A stretch of DNA of 64,000 nt from Ligula intestinalis (GCA_036362985.1 JAYGXS010000005.1:52754496-52818495), one strand, 5' to 3'; positions 34,540 to 46,685 are shown, counted from the first letter of the stretch. Made by a program: numbers and translations. The notes: generated from the letters alone by a model not told the origin.

Positions 34540-35870
34540 GATGGTACCATTAAATCTTACAGCTATAACCATCTTCAAGTTCGCTCCGGGAACAGCATGC
34601 CTCAAAGTCCCAAGGTTTTACTTGCAGAAGGCGGTGTCAAGCAGACAGACAGATTCACAGCTACCAGCGAGAGCGGACAACAGAGGGTATAGATAAAAGA
34701 ATCCACTCCATGGCCGTCCCAAAAGCCCCACAAAATTGGAGAGGCCGAGGTAAAAAGCAGAAAATCGACGAGAGTCGAGAAAAATGAACTAAGCGCAGGC
34801 AAATCGACTTTAAAAAAAGGATGTAGCCGGCAGAGTAAGAAATGACAGAAGAGAAAGTTTCAAGGTCATGACATCGGTAAGTAGCGTGTTCTTTAAAGAC
34901 ATTGTGGGTCATTTAAATGCATAGAGGACAGCTGGTTTGCTTGAGGAAGTAATAGGACATGCATGGAGCAAAGTAAACTGTTTACCGAAATATTGACTCC
35001 GTGATAAAGAAACATAAGTTGAAATTAAGATGGCATTCGGAAAGATAGTCTCTCAAACTCTAGGTGGCATTACAGTGGCATTCCAGGGAAGCTTTATATT
35101 CCCGCGTCCCAACGTTAACCCTCTCTGCAACCCTGAACCTCACCCTCCTCTTCTGGAATGTAAGGCGAGGCTACCAGCAATATGGGAGACGGTCCATATT
35201 ACTGTGCCTAACCAAAAAGTAAAAAAAAACACTTTTTAATCGCCTTTCTTTGAATTAACTGCGAGGATAAAAAATTGTGCAGTTTAGTAGGCGAATTTGA
35301 TGACCGGACGTTCCACAGGTTTTTTCCTGCTGCCCGCGGCAGATGAAGTTGATTCCGGTTAAATCAAACTCCCAACAGTTATACAAAAGAATCGAAGTTA
35401 TGAAGGAGATTTTTGTTTCCGCGTTTTGGTAATGCTGCTTTGAGAGTTCTTCTTTTGATCTTTAAACTAAGGCCCGACCAACAATAGTCAACTTCCAGAC
35501 AGTGAATCAATGTCTGCATTAGTATAGTTTATAGCTTTCATCAGAACGTGGAACTTTTACTGGTCTCTCTGCTTTTAACTCGTATTTGTTTATAAACCCT
35601 TTCAAAATACGAAAAAGCGTCCCTGAAGTTCAACTGTTCCTTTAAAAAAAACGTCGCTCTCCCAGCCGCCTCCATTAATCACCTTACAGTTGTTGTTATC
35701 ACTGGACCACTGCTTCCCGCAGTGCGCGCACAGGTTACCCGCTGTTGCATTCATTTCAGACGCTGTGTGGATCAACTAGTCTACCGGTCAGTGTGTTTTC
35801 ATTTGTCTACCATCCACAAATGCTGATCACCTGCCGCCACATAGGATGAGGCCGAAACAGTGCGGCTGCA
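34540..35870. other. intron 5 DNA, no exon confirmed
   Basis: A minus-strand tract with a strong polypyrimidine acceptor near 35,213 is followed by a short open frame (TVIWTVSHIAGSLALHS), but exons 5 and 6 already join in frame without it. Nothing else recognised. Confidence 0.35.
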
Positions 35871-35999
35871 ATGTGCAGCTAACAGTGCAGTAATAGGTTC
35901 GCCACTGTCGTGCGGCATACGAACAGATGTGCTTGTGTGTGTGGGAAAGTGGACCATTCAGCCAGACAGTTAACTCTGGGTAATACTCCAGCTGACAGA

Positions 36000-36935
36000 C
36001 TGGCTGGAGGGGTGGGGGGAGGGACGTTGTGGTCGGACAACGACATATATTAACGTGAGACGGTTAGAGAAACTCGGCAGTTTTAGTGTCGGTTGCGTGG
36101 GCGGTATTTACGCCTCCGCTTGGGCCCTGCCCCCTCGCGAGTGAGGGGAGGAGGGGTGTGGTAGATGCAGCAAAAGTCTACTAGCACTTAAAACGGATTC
36201 CCGCATCGCACCGCCATGATGTGCAGTATACATTTGGCAGCCCGTGCACAACCTGCTCTACAATACTCACCTCCCGCTTGTTTTCCCATTTAAGCACTGC
36301 CAACGGACGATATTTACCAGACACACCATTAGCCCAGTGAGTATGTTGTACGTGAAATGGCTGATGAGTGACACTAGGAGTTAGGGGAGCCAGTCAAGGG
36401 GGTCAGGTCGTGATGTGGCGCGCGCAGACAGAATCGCCAGCACCGTCAGCCACTACGCCCATCCCACCTCAAGCGACCGATCAGCTAGGTGGTGGCCTGT
36501 TGCTGGTAGTTGGGGAGAGAATGGGGTCGATCCTCAGCGCATTCCGCTCCTCACCATAATCAATCTGACACGTTCAAAGCTATCACGGTGCGTTGAAAGC
36601 CGCAACTTAGAAGGCTGCCAACTGGCGGAATGACTTGTACACCGCAGTCAGCCCATTGTGTGTTGTGTTGTGTGAAGAGGCTGACTGGCGGGCTTAGAGT
36701 CAGGCTGTAATGGCTCCGTCTTGATGTGGCTTTTACGGCGCTCCCGCACGCGCGGCAGCCTACCTAGCAAGATGGCGTTGTGGCGCGTGTTCATGCACAC
36801 CGCCAGCGCTCTACCCCATCTCCGGTCTTCTCGACTTGTGTCTTGACATGGGATGCATGCGTGAGAGTGATGAGAAAGTGGGACAGCTACCGCAAGTCTA
36901 TTTTCACTATAATCTAACTATGCTGAGAGTATTTT
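36000..36935 (+). repeat. GC-rich dispersed repeat family, copy A
   Basis: Core sequence: cgatcctcagcgcattccgc, tatcacggtgcgttgaaag, ggctgccaactggcgg, gcctacctagcaagatggcg and atctccggtcttctcgactt. The same order recurs at 37.0, 43.2 and 48.0 kb. No coding domain is recognised; it could be an LTR or a non-autonomous element. Confidence 0.65.
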
Positions 36936-37079
36936 AAGTATGTCAGGAGAGGCCCATCGCGGTTTTTATCAATATCCCAAGGGTTACACGAGGAGAAGAT
37001 CGCCATGGTCACGAGAACATCACCGAATGGTCAGCGATGCGCCCCTCATACGCCTGCCGAACAGGTGACCAAACAGAGT

Positions 37080-37335
37080 GGCCTGCCACGATGGTTCTTA
37101 ATGTGGCCTTAATGGCGTTCCCAAGCGGGAGTGTTGTCCACGCCAGCCGCCTGCACCCTCCCCCATCTCCGGACTTCTCGAATTTTGTCTTGAGATCAGG
37201 TTCAGTTGTGGGATGGGTCGGCGAGTGGGGTAGACTCTCCGTAATTCTACTTTCAATATGATCCCGCAGGAGTCACCACGTTGCTTCAGCTTACCGAAGC
37301 TTGTGGTGAACATTGTCCAAGCCAACTGTCGGGTA
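37080..37335 (+). repeat. GC-rich dispersed repeat family, copy B
   Basis: Carries only the right half: cttaatgtggccttaatggcg, atctccggacttctcg, tgatcccgcaggagtcacca, ttgcttcagcttaccgaag. It follows copy A in the same orientation. Confidence 0.6.
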
Positions 37336-37890
37336 GGGTTGGAATCGGCGGTCGAACTGTCCAAAGGGATTCGAGTGATTTGCTCTAGTCACAGGACGTT
37401 CGGATTAGTTATCGCTACGTGTCGTATAGCCACTAACAGTAGCGAGGCCGTGACAACTCGTAAATAGTAGTAAAACAAAGGCGGTAGTTTTTTGTAGACC
37501 TGGTGGGCAAAATATTAAAGTTTCCGGCAGTTCCAGTTACCTCGGCTTTTGCATCGACTCTCTTATGCATTCTGAATTTCGACAGTTACGTGGGATGCTT
37601 TTGATTGCAAAAATATCAAACCCTGAGTACCGGCGGAAGCGAACAAACCAACCACCAGAAAACCGGCCAGTAGAATGGCAAGCGGCGAACGTAACAGAGA
37701 ACACTGCCTTGAAAAGTGTACATCCTGCTGTAACCGATCCTCGCATCCCTTCTCCCCAGTACTATGAATTCTAGAGGGAAGGCAAGGCCAGCGAGCGAAA
37801 TTAAGCTTTTGAGCAGGTTGATCATTTTCCTCCATTTGGAGACACAGCCAAAAGTCATCACAGAAAAAGGAGCACGTTAAAATCACTAAC

Positions 37891-38005
37891 CGTCATGATG
37901 GCTTTAAAGGCATCGTCGTAGGCTGAGGATTCTTGGCGGGGAGCAGGCTGGACTGGGCCGCTGCCAAAACCAACGTAGCGCCCTCCCTGGCTGGGTGGAA
38001 TACCA
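37891..38005 (-). CDS. ARFGAP1: ARFGAP1 exon 5, PPSQGGRYVGFGSG block
   Basis: The exon is 115 bases. Its first T completes a Val codon with the GT of exon 4; then 38 codons read IPPSQGGRYVGFGSG, a Pro/Gln stretch, and AYDDAFKAIMT. The SQGG-Y-GFGS block is a family signature found after the GAP domain in animal and fungal ArfGAP1 proteins. Acceptor is ttttcttacag and donor GTTAGT. The end is phase 0 and joins in frame to the exon at 31,104-31,214. Confidence 0.93.
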
Positions 38006-38774
38006 CTGTAAGAAAATAAAAGGATTTTATAGGGGTCAGCCAGAATGCAAAATTGGGTTTGTTGCAGTAGATTAGGCAGTGAAACAGATTAGACAAATAA
38101 CCGGCAACGGTAGTTAAAGTAGTCCACCCCATACACCCCTGGTCCTAGCATTTTGTCCCACAGAAGCTGTGCTTATAGAGGTTTAATGGTAGGTCAATTA
38201 GGATAGACAGTGGAATATACTTTCATAACTGCAAAATGCATTTTATTGTACTTAGAAATGTCGTTAATTGATATATTCAGAAGATAAATTGGTGAAAATA
38301 CGTTTGTTTTCGATAAATTCTCCTAGGTGATTTATATCTGTAGATTTTCCTAATCTGTATTATCGTTTAAAGTACCGCGGAAAACCCCGATTATCAAAAT
38401 GCAGATTTCATGAAATTCCTGAAAAAAATACAAATGGTGGTTGGTGGTGGTCGTCTACTTCAACTAATCTGAAGACCACCTTCAATTTACATGCGGAGCA
38501 ACTTACTTCCACCGGCCGTGGGATACAAATTCAACTAAAATTTTCCACTTTGCACTTCTACAAAGTTCCTTGATTGCCCATGCAATTTCCACACCCCCGA
38601 AACCCCTAAAGCCACCGTTCACTTGTTGAACTACAGTAGATTCCCTATCTCATGAAATGTCACCCGGAATTCTGAAAAGAGTTTTTGATTGGAACAAATT
38701 GATTGTAGATGGTTATAATAAAGACGATCGTACAGCTTAATCTAAACATATTTTGGACACATCAGGATGCCGAC

Positions 38775-39475
38775 TTTTTAATTAGTTTCTTTCTGACCGC
38801 TAAGAAAAAGAATGTACAATAAAAAGTATGCCATTTTGTCATTAATTTTGACTGCCTTTATAGATACAAATATATATGTTTTTTGGGAAACCTACACGAA
38901 AAAATTATTTCTTGTACTCATTTGGTAGCAAATTAAGCCTTTTTTAAATTGAATACTTAAAGAAAGAGTATCTTTCGGTTGTAAAAAAGTTGCTAAATTG
39001 CCGAATAATTTTGAAAAATAGTGACTGCTACACTGGAATTCAAGGTCTACAAAGTGCGCACTGTGTATATCTTATTTAAGGAAAAGTATATTTTCACCTA
39101 GAGCTTGAGGCAGATCTCACATAGTTCTCAGAAGATGTTGCAATAGATATGGAGCAGGCTTTATACAGGAAAGGCAGCATTAACAAGTTGACGGATACGG
39201 TGTGTTATAAATGAACCCCTCACAATCGTACAAAAGCTAAGGATTAGAAATGTTTCTTAAACCGAAAGATACCCTTTCCTTAAGTATAAAATTTAAAGAG
39301 GGCGTAATTTGCTACAAAACGAGCGCAAGAAATAATTTTTTCGTACATGTTTTCCACAAAACATATTTTGATTGATTAAGGCAGTCAAAATCAATGACAA
39401 AAAGTCATACTACTTAAGTAGCCACTTTTTATAGTACATACTTTTACTAAGCGGTCAAAAAGAAGTTGAGTGCGG
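38775..39475. mobile_element. foldback DNA element, copy 3, best preserved
   Basis: The left arm (ttctttctgaccgctaa, gtatgccattttgtcatt, gaaagagtatctttcggtt) up to about 38,985 is repeated in reverse in the right arm from about 39,250 (aaccgaaagataccctt, aatgacaaaaagtcatac, agcggtcaaaaagaag). Arms are about 200 bp around a 260-bp centre. No transposase is encoded; it lies in ARFGAP1 intron 4. Confidence 0.75.
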
Positions 39476-39479
39476 TTAG

Positions 39480-40640
39480 TCCGCAGCGTACAGCAGAGCG
39501 CATTACACTAGAGACTCAGCTGGTCATGATTCGTATCCAACTGCGGCATTGCCCTGGAATATATGGTAGTCGCAGCCATTCCTACACTGATCTTGCCCAA
39601 AAATCGCCTCATACTCGGCTCGTCCTATCTTTATTCGGTCTTTCCTGATAAAATAGTAGTCTGTACCAGCTTTTAGTGGAGCAGTAGTAAACCGCACTTT
39701 TTGGTCTGACTAACCAACAATAACCGGCATGATACCATTTGAATTGCCTTACACGTTTTTTAAAATTTAAAACAATTTATGGCACCTCTAGTCCCAGCAT
39801 TTTTTCCTACGAAAACGGTGGTTATAGGAGTTTTACGGTGGAGAATAGAATATGGAGAGAAGGAAATTTTTAGAAGTTTAAAGTGGAAAAATTTTGTTGA
39901 ATTTGTTTTCCGCGGCCGCTGGGAGTAAGTTTTTTCCGCATGTAAATTAAAGGTGTGCATGGCGCTTCGCGCCGCGGAGCATACCTGTGTGATTCCAGAA
40001 CGGTTAGTTGGATCTCAGGTAAGTTGAAATAGACGACTTCCTAACCACCAGTTCTATTATTTTAGGAATTTTAAGAGACCTGCAGTTTGATAATGAGGAA
40101 AGTAAGTTAAGTCGAGCAATAAGTTAAACGATAATACAGATTAGGAAAATCTACAGATATAAATCAACAAAACTACTAAATACAGTAAAATAAAAACGTA
40201 CTTAGCATTTATTAAAATATATTCCACTGCGTGTCCTAATTTCCCACACATAAAACCTTATAAGGACCGTTTTCGTAGGAAGAACATAATGGGAGTAAGG
40301 ATTAATGTGTGGGCCTACATAAGCTTAAGTTGCACAAATGTGTTTCAAGCACATAAGAATTACATCTGAACGTGGATACGTGTTCCTACTTGAAGAAGAA
40401 TCCTCAGAAGTGAGTCTTCCCCTGCATAGTTCTCCATATCTTCTAAAATTAGTTATCTTGGGAAGGGCGAATATTGTATGTTGTCATCTACATAGCAAAA
40501 AGCTGCTCACATTAGAATTATCATTTTTTCCGAGAAGAAGCGAAAAGTGACGTCCTTGAACGAAAAGGATATCAAGGGACAACCTTGGCAAACACGTAAT
40601 GTTCGATCCCACGAAATAGTAACTTAAAGCCTGATTTGTG
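39480..40640. other. intron 4 DNA, no gene seen
   Basis: No gene or element recognised. AT-rich, with short ORFs. Confidence 0.35.
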
Positions 40641-40699
40641 TTTTTTTATTAGAATGATTACATGACTAGTATGCGGTATAATGCCATTACAGTTTCTAA

Positions 40700-41330
40700 C
40701 ACGTTAGGAAGTCGGCTTTCAATGCTTTTTTGGCTGCCGGGAATAATAATACTCGATAAAAAGTGGCAAATTAAGTAGCATACGTTTTTTTTTTCTATTG
40801 ACTTTCAACACTCTTATCAATTGCAATGCATTTTAAAGAAAAAGAAGACAAAAGCACCCCTTAGTGTACTCATGCGACGGCCAATCGCATCTTCTTCAAA
40901 CAGCGTCATGAAAGAAGGACTATATTCCGGTATTAACAAAGTTTCTTACTAGGAGATTTCCTGATGCTCCCCCGAAGTGCGCAACGTAGCTCACATCCAT
41001 TATAAAAATTTAGGGGCATTAAAGCGTGTCTTCTTAATGCAAGAGAGGATCACATGATTAGTAAACAGTCTGTAGACTTGAAACCATAAACGCTAATACG
41101 ACGACAGGTAGTTCTCAAAATTATCCAGGGGTTGGGAGACGTTTTTTAACTTTAAAATCTCTTTCTTTAAGTATCACATTTGAATGAGTGATTTTCTACC
41201 ATAAAAGATACATTTGTGCACGGTTTACATAAAATATATTTGGAAATAAATCCAAAAAAATGCATACTACTCAAGTTGCTACTTTCGTCGAGTGCGGTCT
41301 CTGCAAGCAGCCGAAACTAAGGGCCTTCAA
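40700..41330. mobile_element. foldback DNA element, copy 4, diverged
   Basis: The left side (cgataaaaagtggcaaatta, agtagcatacgttttttt) pairs with the reverse of the right side (aaaaaaatgcatactactca, agttgctactttcgtcg). It matches the arm ends of the 38.8-kb copy. Confidence 0.5.
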
Positions 41331-41979
41331 GAGCCAACATCCTGTTGTATTTGAAATATCACGGGATTATGCCGCAAGATTGCGAATATTACAGCCCTTC
41401 TTAGGTAGTCCTTTTAAATAAAAACGCGTTGTCGAATTCCGGTCTTGCGCTCAGTTCTTCGGGTAGACCATGGACGTCGTTGTTGGTGGCGGTCAAACTG
41501 TCAGGCGTTCGCACTTACTGGGAAGAAGTAGACACGATAGCTGAGACAAGAGCTTTTTTCACCTGACGCTCATAATAACTGCTCGCCAGGTATCCACAGG
41601 TGACAGTTTTTGGTTCCGAACTTGTTAGTCCATAACAAACAAGGAGTGATTAGGCCTTTAGATAATGGGCATAGGTTCTGGCCAGAGCTGTATGCCTGTG
41701 GTGGTAGCTTTACGCCGTAACGGGACCAGATTGGCCTGCGATACGCGTTAATGGAGCGAGCCCCCTTACTTACGTAATGTCACGCCCATACGTAGAGCTC
41801 ACTCCACAGATCAGACACTCCAATTAACCCCTCAACCCCGTACCTTGCCAGATCAAACAGTAGAGGGAGGAGAGACGCCGTCATTTAGAAACCCATTAGC
41901 ACACCACGTCAGCACATTTCGCGGGACTGAGGCAGCCCAGGAGCATTGGCTCCTTTTTACTTTGGTCTGTATGGCATTC

Positions 41980-42338
41980 TCACGCATGTTTTTGATCCGA
42001 GCCGCCGACTGTTAAACGTTGTGGGGGGCCAGGTTGGCTGCAGCAGAGGTATACGAGCTGTCTAGTCTTGTCAGTCACTGCGTCTGTACCCGCCTTCAGT
42101 AGCTGTCTGGGCGCAGGCAGCAGGTCAGAATGGAGGAGAGAGAGTGCGGTAGATGCAGCCAAAGTCACATACAACTAGGCACTAATTCAGGTGCCAGCCG
42201 CTATCCTGCGACCGCTTTGTGGGGTGCAAAACAGGAGTCATTTTTCGCGACAGACGACTGAAGCGACATAGCAGACAACACGGGTGAAGGCGACCGATCA
42301 GCTACGCGGTGACACGTTGCTGATAGTGATGGAGGGAG
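41980..42338 (+). repeat. GC-rich repeat family, copy C, left part
   Basis: The left part of a copy interrupted by a LINE. It includes gtagatgcagccaaagtca and cgaccgatcagctacgcggt, parallel to 36.15 and 36.47 kb, and breaks off at ggaggga where the LINE tail begins. It continues at 43,158. Confidence 0.6.
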
Positions 42339-43157
42339 TTGTTGTTGTTGTTGTTGTAGCAGGATCAATTGCAAGGAATCTGGCTTTAGAACCACTACTT
42401 CCGGATCTTCTTCAGTTACCGGACTGTGGCAGAGGGTCTTCGGACGGTTAGGTCGATCGGCGCTCTCAGTCTGTAGTCGACACCAAACTCCTGAACTCTG
42501 GCGACCATCTCGGCTTCGCATTCCATCAGATGTTCGTTGGTATTTTCCTCCCCACAGGCCGCACATGTGAAATCATCAGTCAGATTGTATCGCTTTCTGA
42601 TGTGATTTAGCTTGGGACAATGTCCGGTCCAGAATCTCACTAGGGTTGTTCTATGTAGCCGAGTCCTTTTCTTCATCTTAGTTGACGGGGGCCGTATACG
42701 TTCTTCGGCCGCGTTCATGTGTCATTTGTAGGCTGGGGATCATTCGTCTGACTGCTTTCATCGTTGCCGCAAAAGATGTCGGTCTAATGTCTGGTTCAGC
42801 CCTGGCCGCTGATGCTTCAGCGTCTGCTTGTTCGTTCCCGGAGATATCCACGTGGCTGGGAATCCGCGCGATTTCTACACTCCCTCCTGCTGTGGCTCTC
42901 TGTAGGGCATTCATAACTTGGTGTATCAACGGCTTCATCGGGTGCTCTCCTGTCCCGAAGTTTTGTGAGGCATCTACAGCGGATTTACTGTCAGTAAGGA
43001 TTCTAGCAGAACTCTAAACATCGGGTGGGTGCTCTAGCCATTCCGCCGCCGTCAGTAGAGCTAGCATCTCGGCATCAAAGGATGAGTTTTAGTATGCATC
43101 CCTTCTCCTGGTCGTTGTAACTGTTGAGAAGTTTTTCCAGCTTCTCTTCGTCACCAC
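42339..43157 (-). mobile_element. 5'-truncated LINE with RNase H domain, nested insertion
   Basis: The minus strand reads a ribonuclease H domain: FDAEMLALL (catalytic Glu), LTDSKSAVDA (Asp) and HVDISGNEQADAEA (Asp). After a frameshift near 42,700 comes a zinc-knuckle tail with CAACGEENTNEHLMEC. The element ends in a (CAA)n tail, seen as gttgttgtt at 42,338-42,357. The 5' end is truncated within RNase H. Identical GAGGGAG on both sides marks the target-site duplication. RNase H and the tail point to the I/R1/Jockey side of LINE diversity. Confidence 0.88.
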
Positions 43158-43660
43158 GAGGGAGCGTGATCGACCCTCAGCGCATTTTTTTCCTCATTAA
43201 AAACACTATGACGCGCTCGAAGCTATCATCGTGCGCTAAAAAATCGTGGCTTGGAGGGTTACCAGCTGACGGGATAACTTGGACACCGCAGCCAGGCTGT
43301 TGTTGTGTGGAGTGGCTTACTGCCGACTGAGAGACAGGCTCAATGGCTCCTTCTTAATGTAGCCTTTATGGCGCGCCCACGCGGGAGCCTACCTAGCGAG
43401 ATGTTGTTGTGGCGCTTGTTGGTGGGTGTTTCGCGCACACCATCTGCACCCTCCCTCATCTCCAGTCTTCTCGACTTTTGTCTTGATATTGGCTACCGGT
43501 GTGAGATTGAGTGGTAAGAGAGTGGGGAAGATTCTCCGCAAGTCTACTTTCACTATAATCCCACGCAGGAGTCACTGCGTCGCTTCAGCCTACTGAACCT
43601 CATGGTGGTCACTGTCAAGAGCGACGATCGAACTGTCGTCGGTGACGGAAAAACGTACTT
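43158..43660 (+). repeat. GC-rich repeat family, copy C, right part
   Basis: Resumes at gagggagcgtgatcgaccct exactly where copy A would continue, then tatcatcgtgcgctaaaa, gcctacctagcgagatg, atctccagtcttctcgac and tcactgcgtcgcttcagcct. Confidence 0.65.
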
Positions 43661-43669
43661 TAAGGATAT

Positions 43670-45280
43670 GAGAGAGGGGAAGGTCTGCGTGCAGGACCAC
43701 TTAAACAAACCTCCATCAGTGGACAACGTTGATACAGCACTTCATATTTATCCAGGCCAACGTTTATGTACATAGAGGGTCTTGATGGTAAGTGGCACTC
43801 AGGCAATCGTGGCAGTAGAAAGATCAACTGGTGGAGATAACCACATCCGTCGGCGCCCGCTACACTCTCACATCAAGTGGCGGGGGGTGGAGGGGGCACA
43901 ATGTTCAACACCACTACCAGCCCAGTCCTAAATGGCTGCTGCTCGTGGCGACGGTTGGTGTGCTATCCCTGCTGCTATGGTGCAGGATGCAGTAATGACT
44001 GTGGGCGGTTTAAACACACCTATGAAGCATAAAGAGCCGAATCAAAGTCTTTGAGGGTGTTTGGCTGTGCGCGTAGAAGCAGGCTAGTAGTCTCTACATC
44101 ATACGCTTCGTTGATTGCGCTACAGGCAGATAGCACCGATTCGACGCACGTACGAGGTTTGACGAATTGCCTGGGGTAGATTAGGGCCCATAACGAGTGT
44201 TAACATCGCAGGCAGATGGCTCAGTTCTCCGGTGTTTCGTTATCGTGTTTTCCTTCAGCTGATTTTATGAGAACAAAGATCGATTGCAGGGTAGATATTT
44301 AGTTTGCCTCCCAGAAATTGTTTAAACAATCTTTTGTTAATGCAGCAAAAAGTGGAGTCCTAAATGGTTGCTGGCAGTGACGAATTGGGAAGGGTGTGCC
44401 GCCACATGCAGGAGGCAGTTTGGATTTGTCTATGTCAAACACATGGCATTACCGATATGTTCCCCGATTTGTATTAGCGCCAAACGGTATGATAAAAAGT
44501 GAAAGGGTGATACATCTGTAGCGCAAAAAATAGCAAAGAACGTAAAAAAATCCAGAAATTAAAAAAAAACTTTAAGACTTTTCTTCCATCCGTTAGGTGG
44601 GGATTTAGAACGACCTGCGAATTATTCCCCTTGAAAACTAATCCCTAGGCGAAATCAAAGTTTGGACCAATAAATATCCTTCCTTACAAACGTATATTTC
44701 TAAGGATTGCTCAAGTACATACCTAAAGCTATTAATTCGGAATAGGTCTACATAAACAATTTAGACGCACTAGTGGATTAAAATACCATCCCATAATCCG
44801 GCATATTATTTTTGGCAAAACTGTCTAGAAAATGCCGCCCTGTCCAACTGTCTTATGGAATTGGTGGTTAAACGTTTAATTCTTGATTAACGAGTGTAAA
44901 TGAACATTTAATCGTGTTGGAAAGAATATTAAAGTCACTTATAATTCATTTAATGAGTTAAATATAATCAACTCCGTCAACAAAAATTCCTGCTGTTCAG
45001 GCAAGTGATGTCTATTAATGGAAATTCGACTTATATTGGGGGAATTTAACGAAAAAATTGGAAATTTGGACTACTAACATGTAAAAGTAGTTGATTATTA
45101 TAAGTCAAAGGCAAATAGGACGTCTAAAGACAGTCCTACCAAATTTTTAAAATGAACGAATAACGTCGAACCACCGTGTACGCACACTATCGCCACCCGG
45201 GACAGAGTATTTCGATAAATTATAGGTGCCAGTACCTCCTGACTTTCTGGAGTTCTGGTGCAATGCATACACCCGAACAC
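43670..45280. other. intron 4 DNA, no gene seen
   Basis: No recognisable gene or element; AT-rich in its second half. Confidence 0.35.
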
Positions 45281-45290
45281 ACTTACTTAC

Positions 45291-45547
45291 ACAGGTCTGG
45301 AGAGATTTTCATTCATTTTTTGAACAAAGAACTGCTCTGTGGCAGCCTTCTGAGTTGGCTCATTGAGCCAGGCCTCTAGATCGGACTGACAGTTCGGCAT
45401 ACCCTTTGGGCCGTAGGATTGGTTTGAAATGGGCTTTTCCATGGTTTGCAGGTTACCAGTGGTGGCAGAGCGCGGTACCTGTGGTTGGTAGTTTCTGGCC
45501 GGGGAGGTGCTTTCGTCCCACGGACGACCTTCTGCCTCGGTAGAAAT
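45291..45547 (-). CDS. ARFGAP1: ARFGAP1 exon 4, linker after the GAP domain
   Basis: The exon is 257 bases: 85 codons plus GT. It begins ISTEAEGRPWDES directly after the RDK of exon 3, matching the acidic EGR-W step that follows the GAP domain in the family. A polar, Pro/Ser/Asn-rich linker follows, then LEAWLNE and a conserved FFVQKMNENLSRP block leading into the PPSQGG motif of exon 5. Acceptor is gtgctgtag and donor GTAAGT. The linker is probably disordered; conserved anchors at both ends make the call secure. Confidence 0.93.
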
Positions 45548-45839
45548 CTACAGCACATAGGAGATTGGGAGAGGAAGGCTGGTACTGTTAAATTTTTAGA
45601 AAAACAATAAAAAGTCTAAATAATGCGAGACATGTCTGAGGAATTAATGCAACCGCTTAGGATTGGTGACATAAATTCGGCGGTCTCCTTGATGTGATTC
45701 CTGCAGGCTGGAAGAAAACAACAGTACGCATTCGACCGTTATAAAGGCTGTTATAGCCCAGTTTGTCCTAGCCCGACTAGTAGGTAGAAGCAAGCAAGAG
45801 AGCGGTTTTGATGGCAACGGCTTTATTTAATACTACATA

Positions 45840-46110
45840 AAGACAGCGGGTTTCTTTAGCTTGTCCACTCCAGTGTATTTATCAGGTTATCCTCTTTCTA
45901 GAACACTCGTGGCGTATGGTGGGCGCCTGGACATTTCAGAACCTTCTGGACTGTGGCCACTGCCCAGGCTGTGTGGGCGGTCGTCTCATTTGCTCGACGC
46001 ACGGCGTGGGCGGCTTGCATGCACGCATGACCCGGCGTGGGTGGCTTGACTGCGTGCATGGCCCAGCTGGCCTGTTCTTTTCGCCAACTGCCGTGAGTGC
46101 ATGGAGGGTC
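45840..46110. repeat. GC-rich imperfect short repeats
   Basis: Variants of ggcgtgggcggcttgcatgc and gtgcatggcc recur several times around 45,975-46,065. Long frames on both strands arise from this composition. Nature unknown; it directly precedes a SINE tail. Confidence 0.35.
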
Positions 46111-46154
46111 CCGCCACCGTAACATAAACAGAATGGCATAGCTGACAAAGACAA

Positions 46155-46300
46155 GAGAGACTGGAATGGTCATTTCTGGCTTAGTAGCCATCGTCAGCCA
46201 GACATACCCAACCGTCAGATGGTGCACCACCCGAGGCTCGTATGCTGGTTGAGATCGGGGATGCTGACATGAATGCATCTGAATATCAAGGGAATTGTTT
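46155..46300 (-). mobile_element. tRNA-derived SINE, family 2, copy b
   Basis: Shares the tail (gatggctactaagccagaaa and gtatgtctggctgacgatgg on the minus strand) and the region before it with 26,200-26,270. The tRNA-like head is badly eroded. Confidence 0.5.
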
Positions 46301-46430
46301 CGTGGTACGTGCAATTTCATTGTTTCGCGATGTCAGCAGTGTCATGATAAAAATGGACGTCAGCGTGAGAACATTCAGTGATAAAAACAATAAAATTGTA
46401 CTACTAAATATCTTTACATTTATTTAACGA

Positions 46431-46464
46431 CTAGCGCGGGAGCCCGGCTTTGCCTTGGGCTTCC
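46431..46464 (-). mobile_element. Helitron 3' end: hairpin and CTAG
   Basis: Read on the minus strand, a stem of GGAAGCCC with GGGCTCCC is followed closely by CTAG and a T, the standard Helitron terminus (hairpin, CTRR, inserted before T). A Helitron helicase fragment on the same strand begins about 450 bases upstream, which supports the reading. Confidence 0.6.
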
Positions 46465-46534
46465 TTACATGTTGTTGTCCCATAAGTAGGTAAACCGTAA
46501 ATGAGAACCTCTGAAACTGATTATGTTCAGTTCA

Positions 46535-46685
46535 GTTCACTTTTATAAGGGAAATATAGATAAATACCTTTGAACTCCCTCGTTGTACATAGCTATGATG
46601 CAGAACATGTGGCGTTGCCAGTAATGGAACTGTGTTAAGAGGGGCAGAGGGTAAAAAACGCCTTAGGCATTTTCCATAAGTTTCG
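46535..46685 (-). mobile_element. LINE 3' tail fragment
   Basis: Matches 1,870-2,010 at gggaaatatagataaatacc, tttgaactccct, gtggcgttgcca and cgccttaggcatt. It is the same LINE tail that sits beside the reverse transcriptase remnant near the window start. It lies between the Helitron helicase and its 3' end, so it is probably a nested insertion. Confidence 0.65.

Noticed and set aside
35115..35213. An additional ARFGAP1 exon between exons 5 and 6
   Set aside because: A good acceptor is present, but exons 5 and 6 already join in frame and match the family without a gap.
42682..43017. 111-codon plus-strand ORF
   Set aside because: Antisense to the RNase H domain of the LINE, whose catalytic residues are clear on the minus strand.
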